From DIGJ01 sp041821315 (GTDB lineage: Bacteria; Bacillota; Clostridia; Lachnospirales; Lachnospiraceae), in the NCBI GenBank assembly GCA_041821315.1, contig JBGUEO010000025.1, positions 1 through 64,000 of the forward strand: a stretch of 64,000 nt of DNA, in the 5' to 3' direction. Under the pieces are notes generated by a model. That model did no database searches and was not told where the DNA came from. It saw nothing but the letters and a program-made list of their open reading frames with translations. Numbering within the stretch: the stretch's first letter is position 1; every line of letters begins with the position of its first letter. The position numbers and the translations under genes were made by a program. Shown here piece after piece: positions 61,822 through 64,000 of this stretch.

Positions 61822-62751
61822 ATGCAATTACTAACAATGAAACAAATTATGGCTGATTCTGTCAAACGTGCAACAACTGATGTAAGGCCAGAAGAAAGAT
61901 ATGCAGTAGGGGCTTTTAACTTTAGTACTCTTGAGGAGATGGTTGGTATCGTAGAGGGTGCAAAAGAAAAGAATTCACCAGTTATTCTGATGGCTTCACT
62001 AGGTGCTGTTAAATATTATAACAATTCTCTTGCATTGATTGCTGATACAGCAAGGGGACTGGCAATGGCTTATCCAGAAGTTCCAATCTGCCTCCATCTT
62101 GATCATGCAACTGATCTTGAGCAGATTAAACACGCAGTTGTTGTTGGATTTACTAATGTTATGATTGATGCTTCCAAGGAATCCTTCGAAGTAAACATTG
62201 CAAAATCTAAAGAAATCGCTGATTTTGCACATAATCACAGCATATATGGTATCGATGGATGCTCAGTAGAAGCTGAACTTGGTATGTTGGCAGGACATGA
62301 AGATGAAGTTCATGTAGAGGAAGCTGGGAAGGCTTTCACTGATCCCTCTTTTGTACATGAATTTGTTGAAAAGACAGGAATCGATGCACTTGCAGTTTCT
62401 ATTGGTACTTCACATGGATACTACAAAGCGGATCCAAAGATCAGATTTGACCTTCTGGAAGAAATTCGTAAACAAACTGATATTGCAATTGTTCTTCACG
62501 GTGGCACAGGCGTTCCCAAAGAAGATTTCAAGAAATGTGTTGCAATGGGTATGAGCAAGATTAATGTAGGCACCGGATTAAAGAAAGTATTCTCAGAAGG
62601 AGTGAAAGACACAATCAAGCCAGAAGAAAATGATCCTCGTAAAGTCGTTGGACCTGGACGTCAGGCACTCTCTGCAGAAATTGCTAAGAATTGTGACCTG
62701 TTTAATTGCACCGGAAAAACACCATATGTTTTGAAAAGTATTTATGAGTAA
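61822..62751 (+). CDS. Class II ketose-bisphosphate aldolase, copy 2
   Basis: The 309-residue protein has the class II aldolase zinc ligands: CLHLDHATD near 91, EAELGMLAGHEDE near 152, GTSHGYYKADP near 194 and VLHGGTGVP near 225. It differs from the first aldolase in this operon by an N-terminal extension and only moderate similarity, so the two probably act on different ketose phosphates. AAAGGAGAAATGAC precedes the ATG. Confidence 0.9.
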   Translation: MQLLTMKQIMADSVKRATTDVRPEERYAVGAFNFSTLEEMVGIVEGAKEKNSPVILMASLGAVKYYNNSLALIADTARGLAMAYPEVPICLHLDHATDLEQIKHAVVVGFTNVMIDASKESFEVNIAKSKEIADFAHNHSIYGIDGCSVEAELGMLAGHEDEVHVEEAGKAFTDPSFVHEFVEKTGIDALAVSIGTSHGYYKADPKIRFDLLEEIRKQTDIAIVLHGGTGVPKEDFKKCVAMGMSKINVGTGLKKVFSEGVKDTIKPEENDPRKVVGPGRQALSAEIAKNCDLFNCTGKTPYVLKSIYE

Positions 62752-62907
62752 TTAAAAACCGAGGCAGAGGGACCTGCTTTTTTGCCATATTGGGAACATG
62801 GTGTAGCGTATGTTACTATACTTGGACCAAACCATGAAATAGTAGAATTTATTCAGAAATTCAAATCGGAAAAAGAAAAAGAGAAGGTGGTGAAAGAAAT
62901 TGGCTGA
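62752..62907 (+). pseudogene. C-terminal relic of a VOC (glyoxalase-like) protein
   Basis: The frame opened directly by the aldolase stop reads AEGPAFLPYWEHGVAYVTI and LGPNHEIVEFIQKF and ends at TGA 62905-62907, overlapping the next gene start by 8 bp. It matches the end of VOC-fold proteins (Glu of the metal site in IVEFIQ), whose first ~100 residues are missing. No start codon remains. The retained overlap suggests that the intact gene was coupled to the PfkB gene. Confidence 0.6.
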
Positions 62908-63865
62908 GATTTGGACAATGGGAGAAGCTCTGGTTGAGATAATGAGAACAGAGGTTAACAAACCTTTAAATGAAACTGCATTATTCAGAGGACCATTTCC
63001 ATCCGGATCTTCTTCCATTATGATTTCTACTGTAGCGAGAATGGGACATAGCTGCGGTATTATTTCGGGTGTTGGAAATGATGGGTTTGGAGAGTGTATT
63101 CTAAACCGCCTGACTAAAGATGGTGTAGATACTTCTAAAGTGTTAATGGATCCAGATGGTTCCACGGCTTGTGCATTCGTATCCTATAATAATAAGGGCG
63201 ACCGTAGGTTTTTATTCCATTGGGATGACACTCCTGCAACGAAAGCTAAGATGCCTGATGTTACAGAAGCATCATTAAAGGATGCAAAATTTTTACATAT
63301 TATGGGATGTGCACTGACCGCTCGTCTGAGTTATGGATGGGAGATTGTGAAAACTGCAAGGGCAATGAAAGAGCAAGGTACAAAAATCAGCTTTGATCCC
63401 AATGTACGTGTGGAGCATTTGACCAATCCAAATAAAAGTAAAGAGTCTTTAGAAATCGTCAATGCGGTGCTGGAAATGACTAATGTGTTTGCTCCAGGTA
63501 TCGATGAATTGAAGATTCTAACAGGAATTGAAGATGTAAAAGAAGCTGTAAAGAAATGTTTTGAAAATTCAAATTTGGAAATTCTGTTTCTGAAGAGAGG
63601 CTCTAATGGATCCAGAATCTATACAAGAGATGGACAAGTAATTGAACAAGGATTATACAAGGTGGAATCCGTAGATCCAACCGGCGCAGGCGATACTGCA
63701 ATTGGAGCATTCTTGTGTGCACTTCTGGAAGGAAAAGATATGAAAGAATGTGCTGAGATTGCCGCCGCAGCGGGTGCACTGAATGTAGCAGCATTTGGCC
63801 CAATGGAAGGTAATATTAGCCCAGAAAATGTTCAGGCTATGAGAAATGGAACGTTTATAGCGTAG
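62900..63865 (+). CDS. PfkB-family sugar kinase, copy 2
   Basis: The 321-residue protein has ribokinase-fold features: an N-terminal WTMGEALVEIMRTEVNKPL, a FRGPFPSGSSSIMISTVARMG substrate region and the C-terminal DPTGAGDTAIGAFL near 254 with the catalytic Asp. The TTG start (62900) is inferred from the family-like N-terminus and AGAAGGTGGTG upstream. Many relatives phosphorylate 2-keto-3-deoxygluconate or tagatose-type sugars. It is only distantly like the first PfkB. Confidence 0.87.
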   Translation: MAEIWTMGEALVEIMRTEVNKPLNETALFRGPFPSGSSSIMISTVARMGHSCGIISGVGNDGFGECILNRLTKDGVDTSKVLMDPDGSTACAFVSYNNKGDRRFLFHWDDTPATKAKMPDVTEASLKDAKFLHIMGCALTARLSYGWEIVKTARAMKEQGTKISFDPNVRVEHLTNPNKSKESLEIVNAVLEMTNVFAPGIDELKILTGIEDVKEAVKKCFENSNLEILFLKRGSNGSRIYTRDGQVIEQGLYKVESVDPTGAGDTAIGAFLCALLEGKDMKECAEIAAAAGALNVAAFGPMEGNISPENVQAMRNGTFIA

Positions 63866-63874
63866 GGGATGATT

Positions 63875-64000
63875 ATGAAAAAAGAATTTTTAGACAAACG
63901 AACACTTATTATTTTTACTGGAGGTCCTGGGACGGGAAAGAGTAAAACGGCAGAGCGATTTTTAGAATATCTGGACAATGAGGAGATTGTGCAGATTAGT
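63875..64000 (+). CDS. P-loop kinase/ATPase, 3' end outside window
   Basis: ATG 63875 follows GTAGGGGATG and opens a frame (MKKEFLDKRTLIIFTGGPGTGKSKT) with Walker A GGPGTGKS that runs off the window. Such small P-loop proteins near sugar operons may be gluconate- or shikimate-kinase-like, but 42 residues are too few to decide. Confidence 0.6.
   Translation, partial: MKKEFLDKRTLIIFTGGPGTGKSKTAERFLEYLDNEEIVQIS

Noticed and set aside
1..64000. CRISPR arrays, tRNA and rRNA genes
   Set aside because: I looked for regularly spaced repeats and for tRNA T-arm patterns on both strands and found none; a tRNAscan or CRISPR search could not be run here.

Overview
The window looks like a chromosome segment of a low-GC, anaerobic, saccharolytic Firmicute, most likely a member of the Clostridia close to Lachnospiraceae. 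This rests on AT-rich codon use, clostridial lipoprotein signal peptides, many carbohydrate-catabolism operons and the style of the SLH, ROK, LysR and Wadjet proteins. No rRNA, tRNA or CRISPR array was seen. The taxonomic call is an inference from gene content.

Bases 1-5.6 kb are an accessory, partly decayed region. It holds a GIY-YIG/DUF2075 helicase overlapping a MazG-like pyrophosphohydrolase, a small membrane protein with presenilin-type (GxGD) motifs, an XRE regulator, a pair of diverged direct repeats, and fragments of broken genes including a transposase-related remnant.

Bases 5.7-17.8 kb form a pectin or uronate locus. An enolase-superfamily dehydratase and an unusual double-length LysR regulator (two LysR proteins fused head to tail) run leftward. 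A rightward operon encodes a tripartite tricarboxylate transporter (TctC-TctB-TctA), an esterase, a GH28 pectinase with SLH-like repeats, a GH105 unsaturated-glycuronyl hydrolase and a TIM-barrel isomerase. The enzymes lack signal peptides, so the transporter may import pectin fragments for cytoplasmic breakdown.

Bases 18-34.4 kb form a hexarate locus: galactarate dehydratase, a second TctCBA transporter, an AEC carrier, tartronate-semialdehyde reductase, a DapA-family lyase, a PrpR-like regulator with degenerate AAA motifs, glycerate kinase and glucarate dehydratase. Together they cover galactarate or glucarate to 2-phosphoglycerate plus pyruvate, with a DapA-type lyase in the place that GarL has in E. 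coli.

Bases 34.5-50.2 kb are a defence-like island with much gene decay: a SEC-C protein, a gene split by an in-frame stop, scrambled AraC/UPF0158 fragments, a large HEPN plus zinc-ribbon protein, a decayed small gene, and a complete Wadjet system in the order jetD-jetA-jetB-jetC.

Bases 50.3-64 kb are a rare-sugar operon under a divergent ROK repressor: two class II aldolases, two PfkB kinases, an Rpe-type epimerase, a 6-phospho-3-hexuloisomerase-like SIS protein, a DUF4432 epimerase-like protein, a D-lyxose/mannose isomerase, a ribose-type ABC importer and a ROK kinase. The window ends inside a P-loop kinase-like gene.

Two copies of a ~131 bp element with GTAACTATTCAG terminal inverted repeats lie in opposite orientation at 26590 and 59590. 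The first is flanked by a perfect 8 bp direct repeat. This is a MITE-like element, plausibly moved by an IS66-type transposase.
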